Positions 57,320 through 64,000 of a stretch of DNA of 64,000 bases are shown here, piece after piece. The position numbers and the translations under genes were made by a program. This DNA comes from M3007 sp031425035 (GTDB lineage: Bacteria > Bacteroidota > Bacteroidia > Chitinophagales > Saprospiraceae), in the NCBI GenBank assembly GCA_031425035.1, contig JANPIN010000103.1, forward strand, positions 62,001-126,000. The letters are read 5' to 3'. The notes below the pieces were generated by a model. That model was not told where the DNA came from. It worked only from the letters and a program-made list of their open reading frames with translations, and ran no database searches. Position 1 is the stretch's first letter. Each line of letters starts with the position of its first letter.

Positions 57320-58528
57320 TCAAGGCCCGCCAATTGGCGGCGGTATATCGGTGATAGAATGAATGCCTATTCGTTCGCTGCCGTCATCGAGCAGCAGGCG
57401 CCAGAGGTTAAAATAGTAATCGACCTGGCCAACCTTCAGCGATTGATAGTACCAGGCCTGCACGGCGCCCTCACCGGCCGACGTGCCCAGGTACTTCATG
57501 TTGCCGCCGATCAGCTGGAGCATGTACAGCAGGTTGTTCCGGAATGCAGCCTGCGCATGTGGCGCGGCGGTGATGCTGGCCACCTCTTCATTGGTGACCG
57601 TCACCGGCTGCGGGAAGCCCCATTGTCCGGAGAAGGACGGCACCAGTTCTTTTGCGGCCCAGCTCTGCACCTGCGGTTTGGTTACGGCCGCGTGGAAGTC
57701 GGCAGACTGCCGGTCCAGTGCTTCGCGGTCCAGGGCCGGGACGTCGAAGTAAGGATGGTCCTGGCCGAACAGCTGGCCGGTTTTGCCGACGTTGCCCCGG
57801 AAACCTTTCGGCGGGTCAAAGTCCACGTTACCACCTGGCGTTACCTCTTCATCCGTCTGGATGACTTTACACCGGCAGCCCCAGCCGTTGGGGGGATAAT
57901 AAACATCCCAGAATGGATCATTCACCGGCCGCACTACGTCGGCCAGCACCCGGTGACTTTCGCGTACCCGTTCGTCATGGGCCGTCAGGTACTTCAGGTT
58001 CGGGTACAGGTATTTCCGGCGCTCGAATACCTGCCAGCTCTCGGCAGCCTGCGCGGCCGCTGTGCTGGCCTGTAGTTCCGCCTTCAGCCAGATCCGGTTA
58101 TGGCGACGCAGTACGGCCCGGCTTTTCTGTTCCCAGTCGGCCCGGTTCGGAAACTTCGCCTTCAGGGCGCGCAGCTCTTCCACCATGCGGTGCTGTTTGT
58201 GGGCTGCGAACTGGCGCAGGTTCTCCTGGATGCGCTGGAAGCGGTTCCACTCGTCCAGGTTGTCGGCTTCGCTGAAGGACTTGCCCCATCCGGCCTGCGC
58301 ATTATTCAGCAGGCGGCTATAATGTTCCTGCCACATGCCCGCATCGATGCGGTTAGGTAGAATGTCCTGGCTCCATACGCCGTCAATAAAATCCTGCTCG
58401 ATGGTGGGATCGATGCGCCGGAAGCGAATGTCGAACGACTCGTTGGCCAACGTCACCACCGGCGCCGCGCAGTTCACGCAGTCGCAACCAGGTAAGTGAT
58501 CATCATGTGAGCCGTAGAGCGCGAGCAT
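57320..58528 (-). CDS. MuF-type head morphogenesis protein (gp30-like) with C-terminal extension
   Basis: This 402-residue minor head protein goes into the procapsid with the portal. It has an N-terminal helical half, then the Phage_Mu_F signature at about residues 185-230: TAHDERVRESHRVLADVVRP, NDPFWDVYYPPNGWGCRCKV. From about residue 300 there is an extra domain (NNLLYMLQLIGGNMKYLGTS to YYFNLWRLLLDDGSERIGIH) not needed for MuF. In many phages this place holds toxin-like or enzyme (PBECR-type) domains delivered with DNA. Confidence 0.9.
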   Translation of the reverse strand: MLALYGSHDDHLPGCDCVNCAAPVVTLANESFDIRFRRIDPTIEQDFIDGVWSQDILPNRIDAGMWQEHYSRLLNNAQAGWGKSFSEADNLDEWNRFQRIQENLRQFAAHKQHRMVEELRALKAKFPNRADWEQKSRAVLRRHNRIWLKAELQASTAAAQAAESWQVFERRKYLYPNLKYLTAHDERVRESHRVLADVVRPVNDPFWDVYYPPNGWGCRCKVIQTDEEVTPGGNVDFDPPKGFRGNVGKTGQLFGQDHPYFDVPALDREALDRQSADFHAAVTKPQVQSWAAKELVPSFSGQWGFPQPVTVTNEEVASITAAPHAQAAFRNNLLYMLQLIGGNMKYLGTSAGEGAVQAWYYQSLKVGQVDYYFNLWRLLLDDGSERIGIHSITDIPPPIGGP

Positions 58529-58554
58529 GGCCAGCGAGCGCCGCGCACTACGGC

Positions 58555-59841
58555 TTACGCTTTTTTTGACTGGTCGGCCTCCTTGCCTTTCTTGTCCTTG
58601 CCGGCGCCGGGCACCGGGTCGGGCTGGCTATCCTCCAGTATATCAGCCTCTTCGCCGTCGGCGGGCATAGGAAGCTGGTATTTCTCGTACCAATAATGTT
58701 TCGCAATCGGGACAATCTTGCCCAGCTGCAAATCCATCGTCAGGCGCTGCGGCAGCGACAATCCATCTTCGTCATGGAATTCCCAGCAGCCGCCCTCGAC
58801 GGGATAACCCAGGCTGGCCAGGTAAGGCACCAGCTTTTCATTCAGGACGCGGAGCACAAAGGCGCGGTCGTCCTTGTGCAGCTCGTCCTGGGTATCCTGC
58901 TGCGTTTCGCTTTGAGCGTATCCAGAGTGCTTCGCTTCCTGAGTGGTCATGCTATTGCCCAGCACCGTAATGGATAACTCCTGGTTGCAGGCATCGATCA
59001 GGAACCGAAAGATGTCGTTCGACGAGCTGCCGGCAGTCGGGTTATGGAACTCCAGGTGTGCATCCTCCGGAGCGACTACGTAGCCCGCTGATCCGGCCTG
59101 CGCCAGCGCGGTCTCCAGGACGCCCCGGCTTTGCTCGTTCGAGTACGTGGCCCAGCGGAAGGGCATACCGAATACTTCAGCGAACTCGGCCCAGTCGCCG
59201 AACCCGCCACGTTTGTAAATGACGTTCGCGCAGCACTTCAGCAGGATGCCCAGATCGTCCACTTTGCCGACCTCGATACAGTAGTCCGTGTACGGCGCTT
59301 CGCGGAACGGCAGGCCGACGATGTCCCAGGCGTTTTTCGTGACCACGCCGCGTTTTGGCTTCACGTGCTTCCGGGGTACCAGGTTGGTAGCGCCGTTGAA
59401 GTCCTTTTGTTTCGGGCCTGGCCAGTACAGCTCCAGGAGCGAGAAACCCCAGAACCGTGCCTGCAATGCTTCCTCCAGGAAGGCATTGAAGATGGCCCGT
59501 TTCGTCAGGTCGTTCACTTCGTCCACCGGCATGCCGTCCTTACTGAACTTGATCTTAGCGTTGGTGATCCGGCTGATCCGTTGCTGGATCAAGGCATCGA
59601 GTCGACCGTCTAACAAAATCTCGCTGTACAGGTCATAGAGCAGGGAGCGCTGTTCGTGTTCCTGCTCAGCTGACACCAGGGCGGTACGCCATTTGCCAAT
59701 GTCCTGACTTTGCCGCACGATGGGCCGCACGGTGGTATGGTTGATCACCGTGTTTGCGGCCAGGTTGGCTGCCTTGGTAGCCCGCTCTTTGGCGGCTAAT
59801 TCGATGCGCCGTTCGGCCGCGTATTTGTCATTTAAGGTCAT
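58555..59841 (-). CDS. Mu gp29-like portal protein (DUF935)
   Basis: This 428-residue portal forms the ring at the capsid vertex through which DNA passes. The DUF935 blocks are visible: LYDLYSEILLDGRLDALIQQ, GFSLLELYWPGPKQKDFNGA, FGDWAEFAEVFGMPFRWATY and ITVLGNSMTTQEAKHSGYAQ. A C-terminal helical wing and a charged tail (DKKGKEADQSKKA) follow. It is followed by MuF after 26 bases, as in Mu. Confidence 0.93.
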   Translation of the reverse strand: MTLNDKYAAERRIELAAKERATKAANLAANTVINHTTVRPIVRQSQDIGKWRTALVSAEQEHEQRSLLYDLYSEILLDGRLDALIQQRISRITNAKIKFSKDGMPVDEVNDLTKRAIFNAFLEEALQARFWGFSLLELYWPGPKQKDFNGATNLVPRKHVKPKRGVVTKNAWDIVGLPFREAPYTDYCIEVGKVDDLGILLKCCANVIYKRGGFGDWAEFAEVFGMPFRWATYSNEQSRGVLETALAQAGSAGYVVAPEDAHLEFHNPTAGSSSNDIFRFLIDACNQELSITVLGNSMTTQEAKHSGYAQSETQQDTQDELHKDDRAFVLRVLNEKLVPYLASLGYPVEGGCWEFHDEDGLSLPQRLTMDLQLGKIVPIAKHYWYEKYQLPMPADGEEADILEDSQPDPVPGAGKDKKGKEADQSKKA

Positions 59842-59981
59842 CCGCTTTAAAAAACTAATTGTTTGAAATTTGCCCTGTAAGACGACATTCTTTGTTTTAC
59901 GCCCACACTTGGGCGCGGGGTAATAGTTGCCGCGTTCCTGTGCCTTTTAAATCGCGTTAAAACCGTGTTCAGCCTCCGAGA
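59842..59981. other. 140-bp gap between portal and gp36-like genes
   Basis: No gene. The stretch contains CCTTTTAAA (on the plus strand at 59,942) and a GC-rich interrupted dyad around CGCGGGGTAATAG. An internal promoter for portal-MuF-G is possible. Confidence 0.4.
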
Positions 59982-60392
59982 TTAAAAGTAGTTCGAGCGC
60001 TTGGCGTTACTTCCGTAGCTAATGTGCTTTTGCTCGGTAGCCACTCGCCGGGGCAGGTCGTTATACAGTTCCGTCTTGGCCGCACCCTTCAGCCAGGCTT
60101 TGGCCCGGTCGTAACGTTTGGCGCGGTCCTCCACATCCTGCCCGGCCTGTATTCTGGAGACGATCAGGTACACGGCGATGTCGCAGCCGAAATCGACCAG
60201 GAGCGCGTGTCGGTCGCTGCCTGTCTTGGCGAAGATCTCGTCGACGTCGAAGGCATCGAACAGGTAGCCGCGCATTTCGGAGACGGCAGCCGTGCAGGCC
60301 TGGACCACCAGGGTGTCATCGGTGCGGGTAATCTCGTCCAGTTCGTCCTGGAGGATTTTCAGGTACAGATCAGCTTTATTGATAAACGCCAT
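59982..60392 (-). CDS. Mu gp36-like protein (DUF1320)
   Basis: This 136-residue head-completion adaptor begins MAFINKADLYLKILQDELDE, with a helix-rich middle AVSEMRGYLFDAFDVDEIFA, LLVDFGCDIAVYLIVSR and a C-terminal helix YDRAKAWLKGAAKTEL. All match the gp36/DUF1320 plan. Its ATG overlaps the stop of the terminase gene. In Mu, gp36 follows the capsid gene; here it sits directly after the terminase, a rearranged order. Confidence 0.82.
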   Translation of the reverse strand: MAFINKADLYLKILQDELDEITRTDDTLVVQACTAAVSEMRGYLFDAFDVDEIFAKTGSDRHALLVDFGCDIAVYLIVSRIQAGQDVEDRAKRYDRAKAWLKGAAKTELYNDLPRRVATEQKHISYGSNAKRSNYF

Positions 60393-61918
60393 TAGTACTT
60401 GTGTTTTGTCCGCTGATCCCGGCCGACGGTCATCGGGGCCAGGGTCCGCAGTTTGTTGTTAATAATCCAGACGCCTCCTTCCGTTGCATCGGGGCCGTCA
60501 TCGTGCGCGGGCAGGCTGGGTTCGATGGCTTTGAACTGTTCGACGAGCCGCTGCATGTGCGGATCATCCTGTTCGGCTTCATTGAAGATCAGGGAGCCGC
60601 GCCGGTTCAAAGGTTCCAGGTTGCCCTCGATGCGGCTGAACTTGTCCGGTTTGTCGCGGTCGTCCGGAGCGATGGCCAGTATGCCGTTCGCTTTTTCCAT
60701 TGCCCGGAGCGCCGGCATAAACACGTCCTGATACCAGGGGTCTTGAAAGCCGTTGCACTCGATGTAGTTGTACACCTGGGTGCGGCCGGCCACTAAGTCC
60801 CGCATATCGTAAAACCAGCCGAGCATCTTGGTCAGGATGGTTTGTTCCAGCCTGGCGCGGATGATGTAGAAATCGCCGTTCAGTTCGCCCAGGAGAATGA
60901 CCGCTTTGTAGTCGTTCTTCTTGGAGTTACTGTACGAGCTGTCGCAGTAGTTGACCAGGAACTTGAACTTACCCAGCGGCGGCACTTTCCCGTACCGTAT
61001 GTCGGTAAATACCGACCCTTCGTTGATCGGGTTATTGAAATACTCCTTTTGCCCGCTGGCATAGGAGATTTTGGAAAGCATGTAGTTGACGTTCTCCAGG
61101 GTGTACCGTTCCGACCAGGAGGGTTTACCCTTCGCGTCCAGGATGTTCACCTGGTCGAATGCGTCTGCTTTCTGGCTGGCCCGCAGCACCATCCCCTTTT
61201 TGCTGATGATGTTACCGACTACGATGAAGCGTTTGCGGCCACTGATCGACATCGCCGGGAACAGGGCTTGTTCGATCCAGTCCCACTTCTTTTGCTGGCG
61301 CGTTTCATTCCGGCTTTCCTCGTCCGTATCGATGTCATCGGTCAGCACGTAGTCCGGCCGTTTCTCTTCGTTACGGCTACCGCGCGGGCTTTGTCCGGCA
61401 CCAATGGCGCGGAAGGACTTACCATCAGCCGTTACGAACCGGCCGACTTCCCAGCCGCGCCAGCTCTTTTGCGGCCCGAAGTCGTGGATCAGGCGCTGGT
61501 TACTTTCCAGGTTGATCATCAGCGGCATCAGCAGCTCGCAGGCATTATCGTAGGAATGGCTGACCAGGAGCATATTAAACAGCCGGCCGTTCATCATTTC
61601 AAAAAGGGGAACGAACAGGCCGAACACCACGGACTTACTATGTTCCCGTGCCCAGGCCAGCACCATGTAGATCACTTCCGATTTAGCAATCTTCCGGGCT
61701 GCCTTCAGCTGGAACTTGGCGAAGGGCGCCGAGCAGTAGTTCGGGAAGTAGTACTGGCAAAAGGCCGGGAAGTCATTTAAAAGCCGTTTAATACGCGCTT
61801 TCTTCTCGCCATCCGATTCGTCACGGGGTACGGGTATTTCGCGCTGGATGTTTTTGCGGTAAGCATCCCAGCGCTCCATTACTTCCCGGTCACTCATTTT
61901 ACGGGTTTGCTCTATCAT
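60392..61918 (-). CDS. Terminase large subunit (Mu gp28-like)
   Basis: This 508-residue packaging motor and nuclease has an ATPase domain with an adenine-site region FCQYYFPNYCSAPFAKFQLK, an atypical P-loop around LAWAREHSKSVVFG, and Walker B DYVLTDDIDTDEE. The C-terminal RNase H-like nuclease shows acidic residues in VNYCDSSYSNSKKNDYKAV, VYNYIECNGFQDPWYQDVFM and PAHDDGPDATEGGVW. It starts inside the small subunit's stop codon (ATGA), so they are translated together. As in Mu, it would package by headful from integrated copies. Confidence 0.92.
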   Translation of the reverse strand: MIEQTRKMSDREVMERWDAYRKNIQREIPVPRDESDGEKKARIKRLLNDFPAFCQYYFPNYCSAPFAKFQLKAARKIAKSEVIYMVLAWAREHSKSVVFGLFVPLFEMMNGRLFNMLLVSHSYDNACELLMPLMINLESNQRLIHDFGPQKSWRGWEVGRFVTADGKSFRAIGAGQSPRGSRNEEKRPDYVLTDDIDTDEESRNETRQQKKWDWIEQALFPAMSISGRKRFIVVGNIISKKGMVLRASQKADAFDQVNILDAKGKPSWSERYTLENVNYMLSKISYASGQKEYFNNPINEGSVFTDIRYGKVPPLGKFKFLVNYCDSSYSNSKKNDYKAVILLGELNGDFYIIRARLEQTILTKMLGWFYDMRDLVAGRTQVYNYIECNGFQDPWYQDVFMPALRAMEKANGILAIAPDDRDKPDKFSRIEGNLEPLNRRGSLIFNEAEQDDPHMQRLVEQFKAIEPSLPAHDDGPDATEGGVWIINNKLRTLAPMTVGRDQRTKHKY

Positions 61919-62361
61919 GACCGGGCGACTACGTGTTTCATGAAGGAATCGTACAGATCGAGCACGTCGGCTGATTTGTCTGGGGCCACGCTGCGCACGT
62001 AGTCCACGAAGTGGATACCCACATCCATGATCACGGCCACGTTCATTTTGGTCTCCAGGTTCCTGATATGGGCGCTGAGCTTCAGCAGCGTGTCGGCTTC
62101 CTTGCTATCCGGGAAACGGCTGCCCTGGGCGCGGGCCATGATCTTGGTGTTCAGCTCTTCCAGTTGCAGGTAGGCGTTGGCCAGTTCCTGCTGGCGGCTG
62201 GCCAGTTTGGAGCGACGCAGTTTATCCCACTGATCCTCGCGGACCCATTTCGACATGGTCTGTTCGCTCACGCCTACGCGGCTGGCCACTTCCTTTTGTG
62301 AGGAAGTCGGTTCAGATACATACATCAGCCTGGCCAGATCCTTCTTTTGCTCGTTGGTCAT
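61915..62361 (-). CDS. Terminase small subunit-like protein (Mu gp27/DUF1804-like)
   Basis: This 148-residue protein has an N-terminal helix-turn-helix (SEPTSSQKEVASRVGVSEQT with MSKWVREDQWDKLR) and a long coiled region (ELANAYLQLEELNTKIMARA). A C-terminal helical end follows (SADVLDLYDSFMKHVV). This is the plan of DNA-recognising small terminase subunits of Mu-like phages. It is the first gene of the leftward packaging operon and overlaps the large subunit by four bases. Confidence 0.85.
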   Translation of the reverse strand: MTNEQKKDLARLMYVSEPTSSQKEVASRVGVSEQTMSKWVREDQWDKLRRSKLASRQQELANAYLQLEELNTKIMARAQGSRFPDSKEADTLLKLSAHIRNLETKMNVAVIMDVGIHFVDYVRSVAPDKSADVLDLYDSFMKHVVARS

Positions 62362-62377
62362 GCAATTCTATTTCGGA

Positions 62378-62412
62378 CAAAAGTAGATGCGCCGGCTGCC
62401 TGGGCTGGCAAA
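62378..62412 (-). promoter_or_regulatory. Candidate promoter of the leftward packaging operon
   Basis: On the minus strand TTTG (62,412-62,409) and TACTTTTG (62,385-62,378) are separated by 23 bases, slightly longer than the usual 19-21. The -7 element is 16 bases before the small-terminase ATG, so the leader would be very short. Confidence 0.5.
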
Positions 62413-62534
62413 CACCCGCAGCGGTCGCCGGCTTACTGGAAACCATTTCCACAACCCTGGCGACGGCTGCGCCCTTTTTTGGTGGGGGGGTATGGGTACC
62501 GGTAAGTTTGCCACATCAAAAGCAAGTCACACGA

Positions 62535-63530
62535 ATGGCAAAGAAGACCTTCATACTAAGCACGGAGCATATAAACAGTTACGGATTTCGCGTCCTGACT
62601 GCCGGGATTAAAATCCCGGTAAGCGGATCAGTAATCATGCTGTGGAATCATAGCCGGGCGATGAAGGGCGACAAAAACGAGGTTCTGCCAATCGGCCGCT
62701 GGGTCAACCTGCGGGTCGAGAATGGCAAACTTTTAGGCGATGCGGAGTTTGATAGTGCTGATCCATTTGCTGCCGAGATCGAGCGCAAGGTGGAAGCGGG
62801 CATTATTAACGAAGCCAGTTCCGGCTTGAAGCCGCTGAAGTGGAGTAACGATGCAGCTGTAAAACTGGTTGGTCAACAATACCCAACCCTGGCCGAATGC
62901 GGTATCCGCGAAGCCAGCATTACCGACATCGCTTCTAATGAATTCGCCGTCGCTCTGTATGACGATCAAGGCCAATCCATCAATTTGACTGACGAAAATG
63001 TCCTGGTCAGCCTGACCAGTGGCGCAATCACCACACCACCTACCGACATGAACGAATTGCAAACCCTGGCCCTGTCGTTGGGCCTGCCGGTGACGGCGAC
63101 CCTGGCCGAAGTCCAGGCCAAGCAAAATCTGCTGCTCTCTCAAAACGCTACCCTGACGGGCCAGTTGGCTACGCTTCAGGCCGCTGAAACCCAGCGGAGA
63201 GCCGCCGAGATCACCACGCTGCTGGATGCAGCCGTAACGGATAACCGGATCACCGTGGCCACGCGCCCGGCGTTTCAAAAGTTGTTCGACGGGGATTTCG
63301 ACAATGCGAAGTCTATCCTGGAAGCGATGCCGAAAACGGTGAAGCTGACGGAATTCGCAGCCAAAACCGCCGGCGATCAAGGCGGGATGACCTACCAGGG
63401 CAAGACGTTCAGCCAGCTGAGCAAGGAAAGCCCCAAAGTGCTCGAAACGCTTCAGGCCAATGACATGGCCACTTTCAAAGCATTGTACAAAGCCGAATTC
63501 GGCAAGGACTATAAGGAAACGGCGAAGTAA
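62535..63530 (+). CDS. Phage protease/scaffold protein (Mu I/Z-like)
   Basis: This 331-residue protein has two parts. The N-terminal 150 residues look like a prohead protease (STEHINSYGFRVLTAGIKIP, LWNHSRAMKGDKNEVLPIGR, GIREASITDIASNEFAVAL), with candidate catalytic His and Ser in the NHS and EASITD blocks. The C-terminal half is a long alanine/leucine/glutamine-rich scaffold (LAEVQAKQNLLLSQNATLTG then LATLQAAETQRRAAEI) with a closing basic tail. In Mu the protease gene I also encodes the scaffold Z from its 3' part. The ATG at 62,535 was chosen over an open frame with no family character upstream. Confidence 0.8.
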   Translation: MAKKTFILSTEHINSYGFRVLTAGIKIPVSGSVIMLWNHSRAMKGDKNEVLPIGRWVNLRVENGKLLGDAEFDSADPFAAEIERKVEAGIINEASSGLKPLKWSNDAAVKLVGQQYPTLAECGIREASITDIASNEFAVALYDDQGQSINLTDENVLVSLTSGAITTPPTDMNELQTLALSLGLPVTATLAEVQAKQNLLLSQNATLTGQLATLQAAETQRRAAEITTLLDAAVTDNRITVATRPAFQKLFDGDFDNAKSILEAMPKTVKLTEFAAKTAGDQGGMTYQGKTFSQLSKESPKVLETLQANDMATFKALYKAEFGKDYKETAK

Positions 63531-63585
63531 GCCGGTCGCGTCCCGTTCCATTCACCTATCGCAAATCAATAACCTGACCTAAAAA

Positions 63586-64000
63586 ATGGCAGTCAATCGC
63601 GAAATGTGGCGCCCCGACATCGTGGGTTCGCTCTTCAAATCCAATACCTGGATGCCCCGTTCCTTCAACGCCGACGAATACGTCGTGGGCGGCCGGGTGG
63701 TGCACATCCCACAAGCCGGCGCGCCTTCAGGTGTTGAGCGCAACCGGCAGAACCTGCCCGCCCCCATCGTGAAGCGGACGGATACCGACATCACCTACGC
63801 CCTGGACGAATATACCAGCGATCCGCGCCTGATCACGGACATCGACAAAAAGGAGCTGTCGTATGATAAGCGCCAGTCGATCATCATGGAAGATACTGGT
63901 GTGATGATGCAGGTGGCCGGCGATAATATGCTGTACAACTGGTCGAAGAATATCCCGACCGGCAGCAAACTGGCCACTACGGGCGGCAACGCCACGGGTA
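63586..64000 (+). CDS. Phage major capsid protein, N-terminal part
   Basis: The first 138 residues of the probable coat protein are visible. It begins MAVNREMWRPDIVGSLFKSN, then FNADEYVVGGRVVHIPQAGA, TDITYALDEYTSDPRLITDI and DKKELSYDKRQSIIMEDTGV. The strand-loop pattern and the place directly after the protease/scaffold gene (56 bases) support an HK97-fold coat protein of the type found in Bacteroidota Mu-like phages. The rest lies outside the window. Confidence 0.78.
   Translation, partial: MAVNREMWRPDIVGSLFKSNTWMPRSFNADEYVVGGRVVHIPQAGAPSGVERNRQNLPAPIVKRTDTDITYALDEYTSDPRLITDIDKKELSYDKRQSIIMEDTGVMMQVAGDNMLYNWSKNIPTGSKLATTGGNATG

Larger units (their letters stand above)
40713..64000. mobile_element. 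Mu-like transposable prophage (left end to window edge)
   Basis: The element is recognised by its gene order: repressor, Ner-like gene, MuA-type transposase, MuB-type ATPase, GemA-like gene, lysis genes, then Mu-type terminase, portal (gp29), MuF (gp30), virion morphogenesis (gpG), gp36, protease/scaffold and capsid genes. The left terminus is placed at TG (40,713) because transposable phages begin 5'-TG and the first transposase-site-like repeat begins nine bases inside. The tail genes and the right end lie outside the window, so the target duplication cannot be checked. Confidence 0.85.

Noticed and set aside
60842..61780. 312-codon plus-strand frame opposite the terminase large subunit
   Set aside because: Shadow; the terminase motifs are on the minus strand and the operon overlaps support that strand.

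Overview
The window is a piece of a GC-rich Bacteroidota chromosome, most likely from the Saprospiria/Lewinella-type lineages. The evidence is a type IX secretion (T9SS) sorting tail on a secreted enzyme, Bacteroidota-style promoters (TTTG then TAnnTTTG), leaders without Shine-Dalgarno sequences, an OmpA-family barrel with thrombospondin type 3 repeats, and CcmB/CcmC/CcmD cytochrome c assembly genes. I cannot name the species.

Positions 1-40,484 are host chromosome. On the left are mostly leftward housekeeping genes: glutamate dehydrogenase (cut by the window edge), ccmD, ccmC, an OmpA-like protein, two glycosyltransferases, a SpoU-type RNA methyltransferase, a lipoprotein, a SUI1 factor, a lipid kinase and an RluD-type pseudouridine synthase. 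Rightward genes follow: an exported superoxide dismutase, nspC, lipB and an exported msrB, then leftward groES-groEL and a rightward PfkB kinase. From 20,857 to 27,454 lies a five-gene operon that reads as an undescribed tripartite alpha-helical pore-forming toxin locus. It has three paralogous helical proteins (two with a hydrophobic head, one without), a 752-residue beta-rich protein and a protein resembling ABBA-fold prenyltransferases. After it come ychF, HAD and cupin genes, accD, ccmB, a T9SS-exported PNGase F-like enzyme, a LuxR regulator and a GAF-histidine kinase. Host intergenic spaces carry short-word repeat arrays arranged as mirrored pairs, plus REP-like palindromes.

From about 40,713 to beyond the right edge lies a Mu-like transposable prophage. 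Its left end has several copies of a putative transposase-binding site. A CI-like repressor and a Ner-like gene diverge from an operator-rich promoter. Next come the MuA-type DDE transposase and MuB-type ATPase, small early genes including a GemA candidate, and a lysis cassette with a wall-active enzyme and a likely one-component spanin. A RecA-like ATPase, an AT-rich cargo gene on the opposite strand and a KilA-N gene with a structured leader follow. The packaging and head-completion genes (terminase subunits, gp36, portal, MuF, virion morphogenesis, tail terminator) run leftward from 62,361 to 55,951. The protease/scaffold and capsid genes run rightward from 62,535.

The oddest prophage signals are three tRNA-like elements lacking a normal D-arm (44,489; 45,303; 51,835), two genes each broken by one in-frame stop where a Gln codon would fit, and a roughly 90-nt folded RNA ending in a T-tract just before the KilA-N gene.
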